From: Hemicordylus capensis | Taxonomy: Eukaryota; Chordata; Lepidosauria; Squamata; Cordylidae | Assembly (NCBI RefSeq): GCF_027244095.1 | Contig: NC_069657.1 | Location: 244,692,674 to 244,756,673 of the forward strand | DNA: 64,000 nt | Reading direction: 5' to 3' | Shown: positions 1-10,300 of the stretch, piece after piece | Layout: every line of letters starts with the position of its first letter | How positions within the stretch are numbered: the stretch's first letter is position 1 | Made by a program: the position numbers and the translations under genes | The notes under the pieces: model-generated | The model's input: only the letters and a program-made list of their open reading frames with translations | Databases searched by the model: none | What the model was told of the DNA's origin: nothing

Positions 1-50
1 AAAAAGAAACACAAGATAGACACCAGCAACTGTCACTGGAGGGACTGTGC
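1..50 (-). repeat. Fragment of an L2-tailed SINE, cut by the window edge
   Basis: On the minus strand this reads as the middle of the SINE seen complete at 2650-2900 and 39618-39880: the 'ccagtgac tgttgctggtg' block followed by 'tctatcttgtgtttctttt'. The rest lies outside the window. Confidence 0.6.
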
Positions 51-321
51 ACAAATTGATTTGCACTGAATCGGAGCAATTCGTGTGATTCTAACACAAA
101 TTTAATTGACCTCTAAGTGAGGGGACTGATTCACATTAGCATCAAATTAGCCTATATTTTGATGCAACTAGATTTGTGTCCTTCAAGCAGCCCTTTTGGC
201 AGGCTTTCCCCCCTTGCTGATTGATTTTCTGGCACTGACTTCCAATGGGCTTGAGATCGCCTTGCTTCTTGGTTGACTTGGTGTCACTAAAATCAAGGTT
301 GTCATGGGCAACTGTGCCACC

Positions 322-638
322 CTTACAGTCTGCCACTGCAGCAGCAGCGGCAGCAGCGGTATTTCAGATCGACACCTTTCCCTCCACTGTCCTGCCCCAG
401 AATGCCCCAGGGCAGGAAACATTATGATGTTCTATCCTTTTTCTGGTGCATTATTGGGTGGAAATGGCTACACCCTATAGGTAGAGGGTAGGACTACCCC
501 CACCCCCAGTAATGCACCGGGAAAAGGATACAACATCCTAATGTTGTTTCCTGCCCTGGGGCATTCTGGGGCAGGACAGTGGAGGGAAAGGTAGCGATCT
601 GAAATACTGCCGCTGCTGCTGCAGTGGCAGACTGTAAG
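322..638. repeat. Long palindromic (fold-back) element
   Basis: Two arms of about 140 bases, 322-461 and 501-638, are inverted copies of each other around a 39-base loop. The outer ends read cttacagtctgcc and ggcagactgtaag. The arms carry a CAG/CTG-rich stretch and match nearly base for base, apart from a few substitutions and small gaps. The layout fits a fold-back non-autonomous DNA transposon. I see no clear target-site duplication, so the superfamily is open. Small open frames on both strands here are mirror images of the same palindrome and not genes. Confidence 0.75.
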
Positions 639-771
639 CGTGGGAAGAGAGGAAAAGATTTGAGAACTGGCTGGCATCAGGGAAGCAGTGGAATAGGAAA
701 CTAGGAGTGGATTGTGTGTGTGTGCGCACGTGTAGGGAAAGGATTGGAGAGGAGAGCTGGTCTATTGGAGA

Positions 772-2002
772 GGAGAGCTGGTCTTGTGGTAGCAAGCATG
801 ACTTGTCCCTTTAGCTAAGCAGGGTCTGCCCTGGTTGCATTTGAATGGGAGACTAGAAGTGTGAGCACTGTAAGATATTCCCAGGGGCGTATCTAGGGGT
901 AGGGCAGGCAGGGCACGTGCCCTGGGCGCCACTTGAAGGGGGCGCCATTTTGTTAAAAAAAATTTTTTTAATGGCTGCCAAAAACAAAATGGCCACTGTG
1001 CATGCTCAAATGGTCCCTGCAAGGCCCTAGAGGCCAGTGGGGGGAGGAGGAACCTTTGCAAACCCCCCAGCCTTTAGGAAGCCCCCCGAAGGGGCTACAG
1101 GTAAAATAATAATAATATATAATATAAGTCACTGTACACATATTCAGATTGGCACTATGTACAGAGAATCAGGGCTTGTGAATACTGAGCTGATGCTTAT
1201 GAGCTAGGATTGTATTCATTTGCTCTTAATTTGCTTCTTGTGATAAGTGAGTTAAATGTGATGTCTTAATAATATGGCTATTAATGGTGAATTTGTCTTT
1301 GAATCAGTGTGAAATCCTTAATATTAAGGCCCACTGGGAGTTTCTTGCTCTCTTTCTCTCATTTTAACTGTCTTTCTGAAAGACTAGAATATATTCCAAG
1401 CAGTGACACAGTTTACTCTGCATATCCTTTAATTATTTACAGAGTATCTGGGAAAAGTCAAATTCTCCATTGATTTTTAAAACTTATGTAATGGTGATGC
1501 TACAATACATAGTAGAGAATTAGACAGGCGCTTCTGTTTAGTTTTCCAAGTACACCTCTACATAGTATTTGGGTATTTCATGAGCCCCAGCTTACTGAAA
1601 TGTGCAGTTTTCCAGCATTTTTTGGTCTGGCTAAGTCCACTGCTAAAATAGTTTTTGAAATATTAAAAGATTAACGAGCCTGACTTGTATTTTTCAGTTG
1701 ATATTATGGTAAAGTTATCTCAAAGATGGGTGTCAGATGTTTGGACAGAAGGCGCAATTTCAGTGTTTGCCCTAGGCGCTATTTTCCCTAGATACGCCTC
1801 TGGATATTCCCCTCAGGGGATGAAGCCGCTCTGGGAAGAGCAGAAGGTTCCAAGTTCCCTCCCTGGCAGCATCTCCAAGATAGGGCTGAGAGAGATTCCT
1901 GCCTACAACCTTGGAGAAGCCACTGCCAGTGTATGTAGACAATACTGAGCTAGATAGACCAGTGGTCTGACTCAGTATATGGCAGTTTCCTATGTTCCTA
2001 TG
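772..2002 (+). repeat. SINE with 5S-rRNA-like head, split by a hAT insertion
   Basis: The two halves are 772-881 and 1803-2002. The head contains agctaagcagggtc, cctggtt and atgggagac in the order and spacing of the 5S rRNA internal promoter (box A, intermediate element, box C). The body continues through a 'gctctgggaagagcagaag' block and ends with the tail 'gtctgactcagtatatggc' and 'ttcctatgttcctatg'. The same SINE is at 3504-3812 (minus) and 21818-22215 (plus). The first 20 bases are duplicated just upstream (about 744-771). Confidence 0.8.
882..1802. mobile_element. Non-autonomous hAT-like DNA transposon inside the 5S-like SINE
   Basis: Terminal inverted repeats read caggggcgtatctaggg at the left and ccctagatacgcctctg at the right. 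An exact 8-bp direct repeat, gatattcc, flanks it at 874-881 and 1803-1810; removing the element and one repeat restores the SINE. Terminal CAG and an 8-bp duplication are hAT features. No transposase frame is visible in its 921 bases. Its left end carries a 'gccctgggcgcc' motif, mirrored by 'ggcgcaatttcagtg' near the right end. Confidence 0.88.
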
Positions 2003-2649
2003 ATTGTGGGTTCAGTTCTTATATTGAACATCTCTGCTACTACTCTAGAATGCTAAGTGTGTGGGGAAGTAGAAGGCTGTGGTTCTTCAAGGGTGAAGGA
2101 AAGCCACTTTGCACAGGCCCCAAAAGTAATGTTTCCCTTCTCCCAGAACTCATCCTTGATACTAAAAACAGATCCCTGAATGACTCTGCTTGTATATCTT
2201 GGCAAAAATCCAGTTTTGTGGGGGCAGGATAGGCTAGCCTGTAATATGGAAGCAACTGAGGCTGCTGTGGAGGAAAAGATTCTGTTTTTGTAAAGTGTTG
2301 CTGGATAGGGGGGTAACAAAGTGTGGAGCATGGTGTGGAGGGGAGCAGAATTTGATGTTCTTTCTTTGGCTGTCGTTTGGTAGTTGAGCACTGACTCTGC
2401 CTCCATTGCCAGAAGAGAGAGAAATGCTGGGGCTGTGGTCCGTGTAAAAAATATACCATTGCCCTGAAAACCATCCTATTCTACGTGTGTGAAAAGGGGA
2501 AATGCCATAATTTCTCAGGGAGCAAGGGGAAATTACTTTGCATATGCTCAAAGGCACTCTTTATTGTTACTTGACTGTTATTTCTGCTTAAGAACACTGC
2601 ACCATGAATTCAGTTATAGGTATTGGCTAGTCCCTGCTAACTGAGCAAA
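2003..2649. other. No gene recognised
   Basis: Open frames of up to about 140 codons occur on the minus strand at 2040-2557, but they overlap one another in different frames and show no family motif, splice pattern or similarity to anything in the window. I treat the stretch as unique non-coding sequence downstream of meprin gene B. Confidence 0.5.
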
Positions 2650-2900
2650 GAGACACCTTTTAAAATGGTGGTTCTCTTATATTTAGGAGGCGGCGAGCTA
2701 CTGGCCCTATCCAACCCCAGCACAGCATCCCTCCAGTGGCTGTTGCTGGTATCTGCCTTATGTTTCTTTTTTGGACTGTGAGCCCTTTGGGGACAGGGAG
2801 CCATCTTATATATGGATTATTTATGTATCTTTCTATGTAAACTGCTTTGAGAACTTTGGTTGAAGAGTGGTATATATAGATAGTCTTCGTAGTAGTAGCA
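2650..2900 (+). repeat. L2-tailed SINE
   Basis: Contains 'ctactggccctatccaaccc', 'ccagtggctgttgctggt' and 'gtgagccctttggggacagg', then 'taaactgctttgagaacttt', an aged version of the L2 3' end. A close relative with a better tail is at 39618-39880. The shared 3' end suggests that L2 machinery moved it. Confidence 0.7.
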
Positions 2901-3235
2901 ATCACTTATTACTGTGTTTCATTGTGCCTCTACTGTAAAATGGGACCAATGTCCCCTAAATGGTGTCAGTGCATATATATGCGTATTATATGTATTTGTC
3001 CTGTTGTGGGTAGTATGTCCTATGTCTCACTGCTGTTGTTTGCTGGAGTGAGCCGCTTGCAAGCTCTGTTGGTTCTTGCTTTTTACTTGTGGTACATTTG
3101 AGTCTGGATTGTTGTGACGTCCCACCATTGTCCAGCAGGCTGTGCTGTGCTAGACTGCTAGGCTCCACCTCTAGCCCCATTCATGCACACACAGGAGTGT
3201 CCCTGTGACCATCATCTGTAAAATGTTTGAGAGTA

Positions 3236-3315
3236 TGGCTCACTCGTGTAAGGTGCCTTGGAAATGAATTTGGCTGGAAGGCGGGGTATACATGGAATAA
3301 ATTAATGAATGATCT
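3236..3315 (+). repeat. Possible LINE 3' end
   Basis: The stretch 'ggctggaaggcggggtatac' followed by 'ggaataaattaatgaatga' looks like the 3' end and short tandem tail of a LINE or LINE-tailed SINE. It is too short and worn to place in a family. Confidence 0.35.
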
Positions 3316-3503
3316 ATCGCAGAGGATGTTTGGATACCAGTCTCTTAGCTGACAACAACACATTTACAAATCAAGCATTTGCTCCCAGCATCCTCTTGTT
3401 ATGTGACAGGTGACCCTGAGGGAGACTCTTGCACACTTGTACACTTCAGCTGCTGAGGGAGGCAAAACAGTCATTAGCCATCCCTGTCCCCAGACTCCAG
3501 GCC

Positions 3504-3812
3504 TCATAGGAACATAGGAAACTGCCATATACGGAGTCAGACCACTGGTCCATCTAGCTCAGTATTGTCTACACAGACTGGAAGCGGCTTCTCCAAGGTT
3601 GCAGGCAGGATTCCCTCTCAGCCCTATCTTGGAGAGGCCAGGGAGGGAACTTGAAACCTTCTGCTCTTCCCAGAGCGGCTCCATCCCCTAAGGGGAATAT
3701 CTTGCAGTGCTCACACATCAAGTCTCCCATTCAGATGCAACCAGGATGGACCCTGCTTAGCTAAGGGGACAAGTCATGCTTGCTACCACAAGACCAGCTC
3801 TCCTCTCTCTCT
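3504..3812 (-). repeat. SINE with 5S-rRNA-like head, complete
   Basis: The minus strand gives the whole element without interruption: head with gcttgctaccacaagaccagc (complement side), 5S-like core with 'ccctgcttagct' and 'gtctcccattca', body, and tail 'ccatatacggagtcagacc' to 'cataggaacatagg'. It ends about 55 bases downstream of the exon 11 donor of gene B, so it lies in that gene's next intron. Confidence 0.8.
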
Positions 3813-3867
3813 CCTCATTTTGACGTTTGCTTTCTCTGGCACTTAGGGTACTCAAGGGGCTACATAC

Positions 3868-4341
3868 CTGGAACAATCTGTGTCAAATCCGTTGTGAAGC
3901 TCCTTTCAGAGGACATCCTTTTCCTGACATCAGGATGTTGGTCTAGCACAGTAATGGTTGCCTGCCTGTGTAGAGCTGGCCACTCAAGAACACCATCATT
4001 CTCTCCGCTGGCCAAGTGGAAAAAAATGCGGGTGTAGTTTTCAGAGGATGAACCACTCAGGCCCCTGGGATAGAGGGAGACACCAAAACCGTAACCTTCA
4101 GGGTTAAAAAACAGGGGACTTCTCAGGGAATAGTTCTGAGGGGCAGTCTTGATGAGATGAGAAAAGTTACGAATGAGCCAGACACCACTGGGGCACTGGG
4201 TTTCACTCAGGGTCAGATCATCGATGAAAATCCCTCCATATGAGGTGTCTGGATCGCCTTTCAGCCCTTGGAAGAGATACCTGAACTTTTCACTGCCTTT
4301 GAGAGTCACATGGGCAAGTTTCCAGTTAGGGTCACTGTCTC
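3868..4341 (-). CDS. MEP1A: Gene B exon 11: end of MAM, start of MATH
   Basis: 474 nt, entering with 2 bases of a split codon and leaving with 1. Acceptor ccatag, donor gtatgt. Encodes [13 protein letters not shown] and [20 protein letters not shown] (MAM end), then [10 protein letters not shown] and [11 protein letters not shown] of MATH. Gene A's equivalent is 6 nt shorter. Confidence 0.92.
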
Positions 4342-7300
4342 CTATGGAAGAAAAGTCATATGATTTCTACCATTACGTATGATAATTACTACCATTTTTA
4401 CAGTGCTCATTAGGACTTGGGATTTCTCTCCAATAACCCAGAAGAAGGAACTGATCCTTCTTTGCTCTGGCTATGTTCCCCAATAACCAGAAGAAGGAAC
4501 TGAAGGAGGAACTATTCCCCCCGCCCCCAATCAACCAGAAGAAGGAACTAGTCCTACTGCTGTTTTTGCAAGTGTGCACCCCAAGTTATGTGGGAAATTT
4601 CCCTTTTCAAAGTATTCAGCTGTTTGCAGGTTTTAAATCAGTGAGCACTGGCTTTTATACTGTGTGCTGAGAATGTTTCCCTTTGTATAAGCTACTGAAC
4701 AGGGTTTTGATGCTGCTATCTACTGGGTTAAAAATATTAATCCACCACCCTTTGCAAAATCAGGGCAGTCTTCAACATTTTGAACTTAATGTTTAGTGAG
4801 TTGAAGCTGACTATATTATATTATATTATATTATATTATATTATATTATATTATATTATATTATATTATATTATATTATATTATATTATATCATTACATT
4901 TTAAACAATATTATATTAAAACAGCAAATTATATCAATAAAACTATCACTGTCAGTAAAACAGAGGAGTCAGTTGAAAACTATGGAGAGCTCAAAATTCC
5001 CAAAGCAGCTCTCTTAAAACAAGTAGGAACCAGTGTTCCTTCTAACAGGGACTCCCAGATGTTGTTGACTACAACTCCCAGAATCCCCAGCTGCAATGAC
5101 TTTTGCTTGGGGATTATGGGAGTTGTAGTCAACAACATCTGAGAATCCCTGTTAGAGGGAACACTGGTAGGAACATTATCTGATGGGGTGGGAATTTCAG
5201 AGTAATGACATCACTCATCCTCAATAAGAACGCTCCCTGATTAGTGAACATTGGCTTGCTTCAAGGCCTCCCTTGATTGTCTTAGTGGGCAAACACTGGA
5301 TTGAGGCCAGAGACCCCAAGTAATAGAATCACAGAATTTTAAGAGTTGGAAGCAGTGTTTCCTCTAATAAGGGTTCCCAGATGTTGTTGACTACAACTCC
5401 CAGAATCCCCAGAACCCCCCAATGACTTTTGCTTGGGGATTCTGGAAGTTGTAGTCAACAACATCTGGGAATCCCTATTAGAGGGAACACTGGTTCTTTG
5501 GGGATCTTCAGCCCCCTGCTCAAGGCAGGGAAACGGCTACAGGATCCCTGACATAAATAGCCATACAGCCTCTGTTTGAAAGCCTCTAGAGCAGGCTTCC
5601 CCAACCTATGGTCCTCCAGATGTTATTGACCTACAACTCCCAGCATATCCAGCCATAATAAATTGTGGCTAGGGATGCTGGGAGTTGTAGTTCAGCAACA
5701 TCTGGAGGGCTGCAGGTTGGGGAAGCCTGCTCTAGAGGAGTGCTCATCACTGTACAAGGCAGACTCCTCCACCATCAAATAGCTCTTATATTTAGGAAAT
5801 CTCTCCTACTGACTAGCATGGTTTGGCTTTTGTAATTTCAACCTGTTTCCACACCTGCCCTCAGGAGCAACAGAGAACAAGTCCACTCCTCCTTCTGACA
5901 TCTCTTTCTATTCATCTCTTCTCAGCAAAGGAGAAATAAAATCAGTGGCTGACATCCTGTCTAAATTTATTTAAGGAACTCTCATTGAAATTAAAAGGAT
6001 AAGTTAGGCATTCCGAACATGTTCTTTTAGTTTCAATAGGAGTGCCTTCAGTAAATCTAGGCAGGGTGTCAGCCCGTTGCTTTTCAGATGTCTCATCTCA
6101 GTTGCTCTGTATTACTGATCAGCTTGCAAGGTCATCCAAGTGTCCATTCATACATTCATTCATTCATTCATTCATTCATTCATTTTTATTAAATTTATAT
6201 ACCACCCTTCCAAAATGGCTCAGGGCGGTTCACAACATGATAAAAACAATTAAAACAAATTAACAATTAAAATCAAACTATTAAAACACAATAAAACCAA
6301 TAAAACAGCTAAAAGCTCTGAAAATAAGGGCAACAGTTTAAAACAGTTTATCATTTAAAACCCTGGAAGGCCAGGCCAAACAGATAGGTTTTAAGGGCTC
6401 TCTTGAAGGACAGCAATGATCTCAAATTACGAATTTCTGCCGGGAGTGCATTCCAGAGCCCAGGAGCAGCTACAGAGAAGGCCTGCCTCTGCGTCGCCAC
6501 CAGACGAACCAGTGGCAACTGGAGACGGACCTCCTCAGATGACCTTAACGTGCGGTGGGGATCATGTAGAAGAAGGCGCTCTCTTAGATAACTCGGACCT
6601 AAGCCATTTGGGGCTTTAAAGGTAATAACCAGCACTTTGTATTTTGCCTGGAAACATATCGGCAGCCAGTGTAGCTGTTTCAGAACAGACATAATATGGT
6701 CTCTCTGGGTTTCCCCAGAGAGCAATCTGGCTGCTGCATTCTGAACTAATTGAAGTTTCCAGACTACGTACAAAGGCAGCCCCACGTGGAGCGCATTGCA
6801 GTAGTAAAGCCGGGAGGTTACCAGCTGATGCACCACTGTTTTGAGGTCATCCTCTCTGAGGAATGGACGCAGCAGTCGAATCAGCCAAAGCTGATAGAAA
6901 GCACTCCTGGCCATGGCCTCCACCTGAGATACCAGGGTGAGGCCTGGGTCCAGGAGTACTCCCAAGCTGCACACCTGCTCCTTCCGGGGGAGTGTAACCC
7001 CATCCAGCACAGGGAGATCTAACTCACTCCTCAGATTCTGAGCCCCCACAAAGAGCACCTCCGTCTTGCTTGGATTCAGCTTCAATTTGTTCTCCCTCGT
7101 CCAGCCCATTACTGCCTGTAGGCAGGCATTTAGAGAATGAGTGCCATTTCCTGAAGATGAAAAGGAGAAGTAGATTTGGGTGTCATCAGCATACTGATAA
7201 CACCCAGCACCAAATCTCCTGATGACCTCACCCAGCGGTTTCATGTAGATATTAAAAAGCATTGGTGACAGAATGGAACCCTGAGGGATTCCATATAACA

Positions 7301-10300
7301 GTTCCCGTTTTGAGGAGCAACTGTCACCAAGCTCCACCATCTGGAATCTACCCGAGAGATAGGAGCGGAATCACTGCAAAGCAGTGCCCCCTATCCCCAA
7401 CTCCCCCAGGCAATCCAGAAGGATACCATGGACGATGGATCAAACGCCGCCAAGAGATCCAGAAGAACCAGCAGAGTCACACTCCCTCTGTCAATTCCCC
7501 GGTAAAGGTCATCCATCAGGCCAACCAAGGCTGTCTCAACCCCATAGCCAGTTCAAAAGCCAGTTTGAAATTGGTCAAGATAATCTGTTTCCTCCAAGAC
7601 TGCCTGGAGCTGGTCGGCCACCACCCTCTCAATCACTTTGCCCAACCAAGGGAGATTGGAGATTGGCCTGTAACTGTCCATCAGTAAGGGATCCAGAGAA
7701 GGCTTCTTTAGGAGTGGTCTAATCAATCCCTCCTTCAAACAAGGGGGCACCCTACCCTCCCTCAGTGATGCGTTTATGATATTAACTAGGCCATCTCCAA
7801 CAATCTCCCTACTAGATAGAAGCAGCCAAGTCAGGCAAGGATCCAGAAAACAGGTGGTAGGCCTCACCGCCCCAAGCAACTTGTCCACATCCTCAGGAGT
7901 CACTGATCCAATCTAATACTGCAAGTGGGATTGCTGGACACCTCCTCCATAGACTCTGCAAAAACAGTGGAGTCCAAGTCGGCCCAAATACTGGAGATCT
8001 TGTATGCAAAAAACCCATTAAAGACATCACAGCAGAACAACACCAGGGACTGACATGAAGTAGAAGGAGCAGAAATCAAACTCCTCACAACCCGGGATAG
8101 CTCCACTGAGCGCAAACCTGCAGCCGCAATGCGTGCAGACCAAAAGCTCTTTTTTGCCGCATGCACTGCGACCGCATAACTCTTCAAATGGGTCACATGC
8201 TGTATGCTGTCAGATTCGAACCGAGTTCTCCTCCACTTGCGCTCTAGTCACCTACCCAACCCAATGAGTTCTCCTCCACTTGCGCTCTAGTTGCCTACCC
8301 AACCGCTTCAGCCCCCGCAACTCCTCAGTATACCAAGGGCTATTTTTGCAGCAGGTCAGAAGGGACACTTAGGAGCAATCATGTCTACTGCCCTGATGAG
8401 TTCCCTGTTTCAGGTACCCACCAGGGCATCGACAGAATCACCAACAGCACCTCCAAGGCCTTTTGAAATCGCACTGGGTCCAGCAGCCTTTTCGGACGGA
8501 CCATCCTAATAGGTCCACCACCCCTGCAGGGGTGGATTGTGGCTGTGAGACCAACCTTAACCAGGTAGTGGTCCGTCCATGACAATGAGGAAACCACTGG
8601 ATTCCCCACCCACAGAACACCCCCCTGATCCGAACAAAAGACCAAATCAAGTGTGTGGCCAGCAACGTGAGTTGGTTGAGAAACCAATTGGGATAGGCCC
8701 ATAGTTGTCATGGCCGAGGATGAACTCCTGAGCCGCACCAGACAAGCCAGTCCCAAAGTGGATATTGAAGTCCCCCAGCACCAAAAGTCTAGGAGACTCC
8801 AACACCAACTCCGCGACCAGCTCCGTCAGCTCAGTTAGGGAGTCAGTTGGGCAGCAGGGTGGACGGTACACCAACAGAATCCCCAATCTACCCCTAGCTC
8901 CCAGCCTCAAAAATATGCACTCAATATAGGTCAGCTGTCTCACAGGGGCCCTGGTAAGGGAAATGGTATTCTCATGGTCCACAGCCACTCCACCCACCCC
9001 CCACCCCACATCCCCTGGCCTGCTCCACAACAGAATAACCTGGTGGGAGAAGCTGAGCCCACACAGGACTACTCGCCTCCCCCAACCAAGTCTCAGTTAT
9101 ACATGCCAGGTCAGCTCCCTCATCCACGATCAAATCGTGGACAATTTTGGTCTTATTCTGAACTGACCTGGCATTACAGAGGAGCAAGGCCAGACTCTGT
9201 GGGTCATTGGGGCTGCTCCCCGAGGCCTGAGAGTTGACAGCGCAGTTGGAAGCGGAAACAGTAACTAAGTTACTAATTTCCCTTCCCCTGTAACGGCCAG
9301 CTGCTCTGCCTGCGCCAATTCTTCTATATATAAAAATGTTAAAAAAAGAAAAGAAAAGAAAGGAAATTCTTCTATTCCCCACCACAACAGTAATAATAGC
9401 TGCCCCAGAAATGCTGGGCGCACTCCCAGCACCATCCCCCTCAAGAGAGCCCCAACACATCTTTGATAAAGGCCTGGCACAACCCAACCCCCTAGCCCTC
9501 AGTCCCACCCTCGAAGGCCCAGCCCCAAAGGCCAGCCCCCCTTGCCGGCTGGATGGCTACGCCTTTGGTGAGCCTCCCTGCTTTTGAGCCCACAAGCCCT
9601 GAAAGCCACACCTCTCGCGCGTAGCTCCCAGAACAAGCAGCAGATGGTTCTCCTCAGCAGTCTGGGGGCTGACAACCAGCCAGCTAGTACTTGGCAGCAG
9701 ACTAGCAGGCTGCTCCCTGTCTGGGCTGGAAGCTCCACAGGAGGCAAAGGGACCAGTTGGTAAGTCCTTGCAGGCAGATGGAAGGGCCTTGCAGCTCCTC
9801 GTCACCTCCCTTGTCACATTCCCTTGGAAGTACAACAGAATCTGTAACATAGCATTCCCCAGTAATACAAGAACCTTGCAATTACCTATGATGGAAGGGG
9901 CTGTCCATACATTTCCATCTCAGGCTAGTATCATCCCTCCAGCCGTGCTTCACACCAGTGTGTGTGATGGCTGGACCAAGACCCTCCAATCGCTTTTTAA
10001 TGACTGCCATGCATGTTCAGTTAATTACCTTTAAATGTTTTCAGTTTACCCAGCCTGCGGACATTTCCCGTGCCATCGTCTTTCTTGATCCAGATGATAA
10101 GCTTGTCCAAAGGGCTTCCTGTCATTTTAAAGAAGAACTGGAGACACTGATGCGTTCTCCTTGGCCAAAGAATACGGGATTCTAAGACAGCTGCTTCACC
10201 TCTATTTCCGGAACTGCTGTCAAAGTACATGAAGTGGCCAGTATCTGTGGAAAAGATATTGCTTCTTGATCTGAAACCTAAGTTGTGCTAGGGAAGTAAC

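Larger units (their letters stand above)
5325..5910 (-). repeat. CR1 LINE 3' end, split by two MITEs
   Basis: The plus strand begins 'tagaatcacagaatttt' and 'gagttggaag', the complement of the CR1 terminal repeat and the sequence before it. It continues with 'ggggatcttcagccccctgc' and 'acagcctctgtttgaaagcc'. MITEs at 5353-5492 and 5592-5729 interrupt it. Confidence 0.7.

Noticed and set aside
800-880. 5S rRNA gene
   Set aside because: Only the internal control region is alike; the 5' third does not match and the element recurs as a SINE.
2040-2474. 144-codon minus-strand frame as gene B exon 12 or 3' end
   Set aside because: No LLWDKPS or KNDNMIIF pattern of MATH and no EGF cysteines.
6351-7340. 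329-codon open frame as a host gene
   Set aside because: It is the L2 reverse transcriptase C terminus, with YADD and HWLP motifs.
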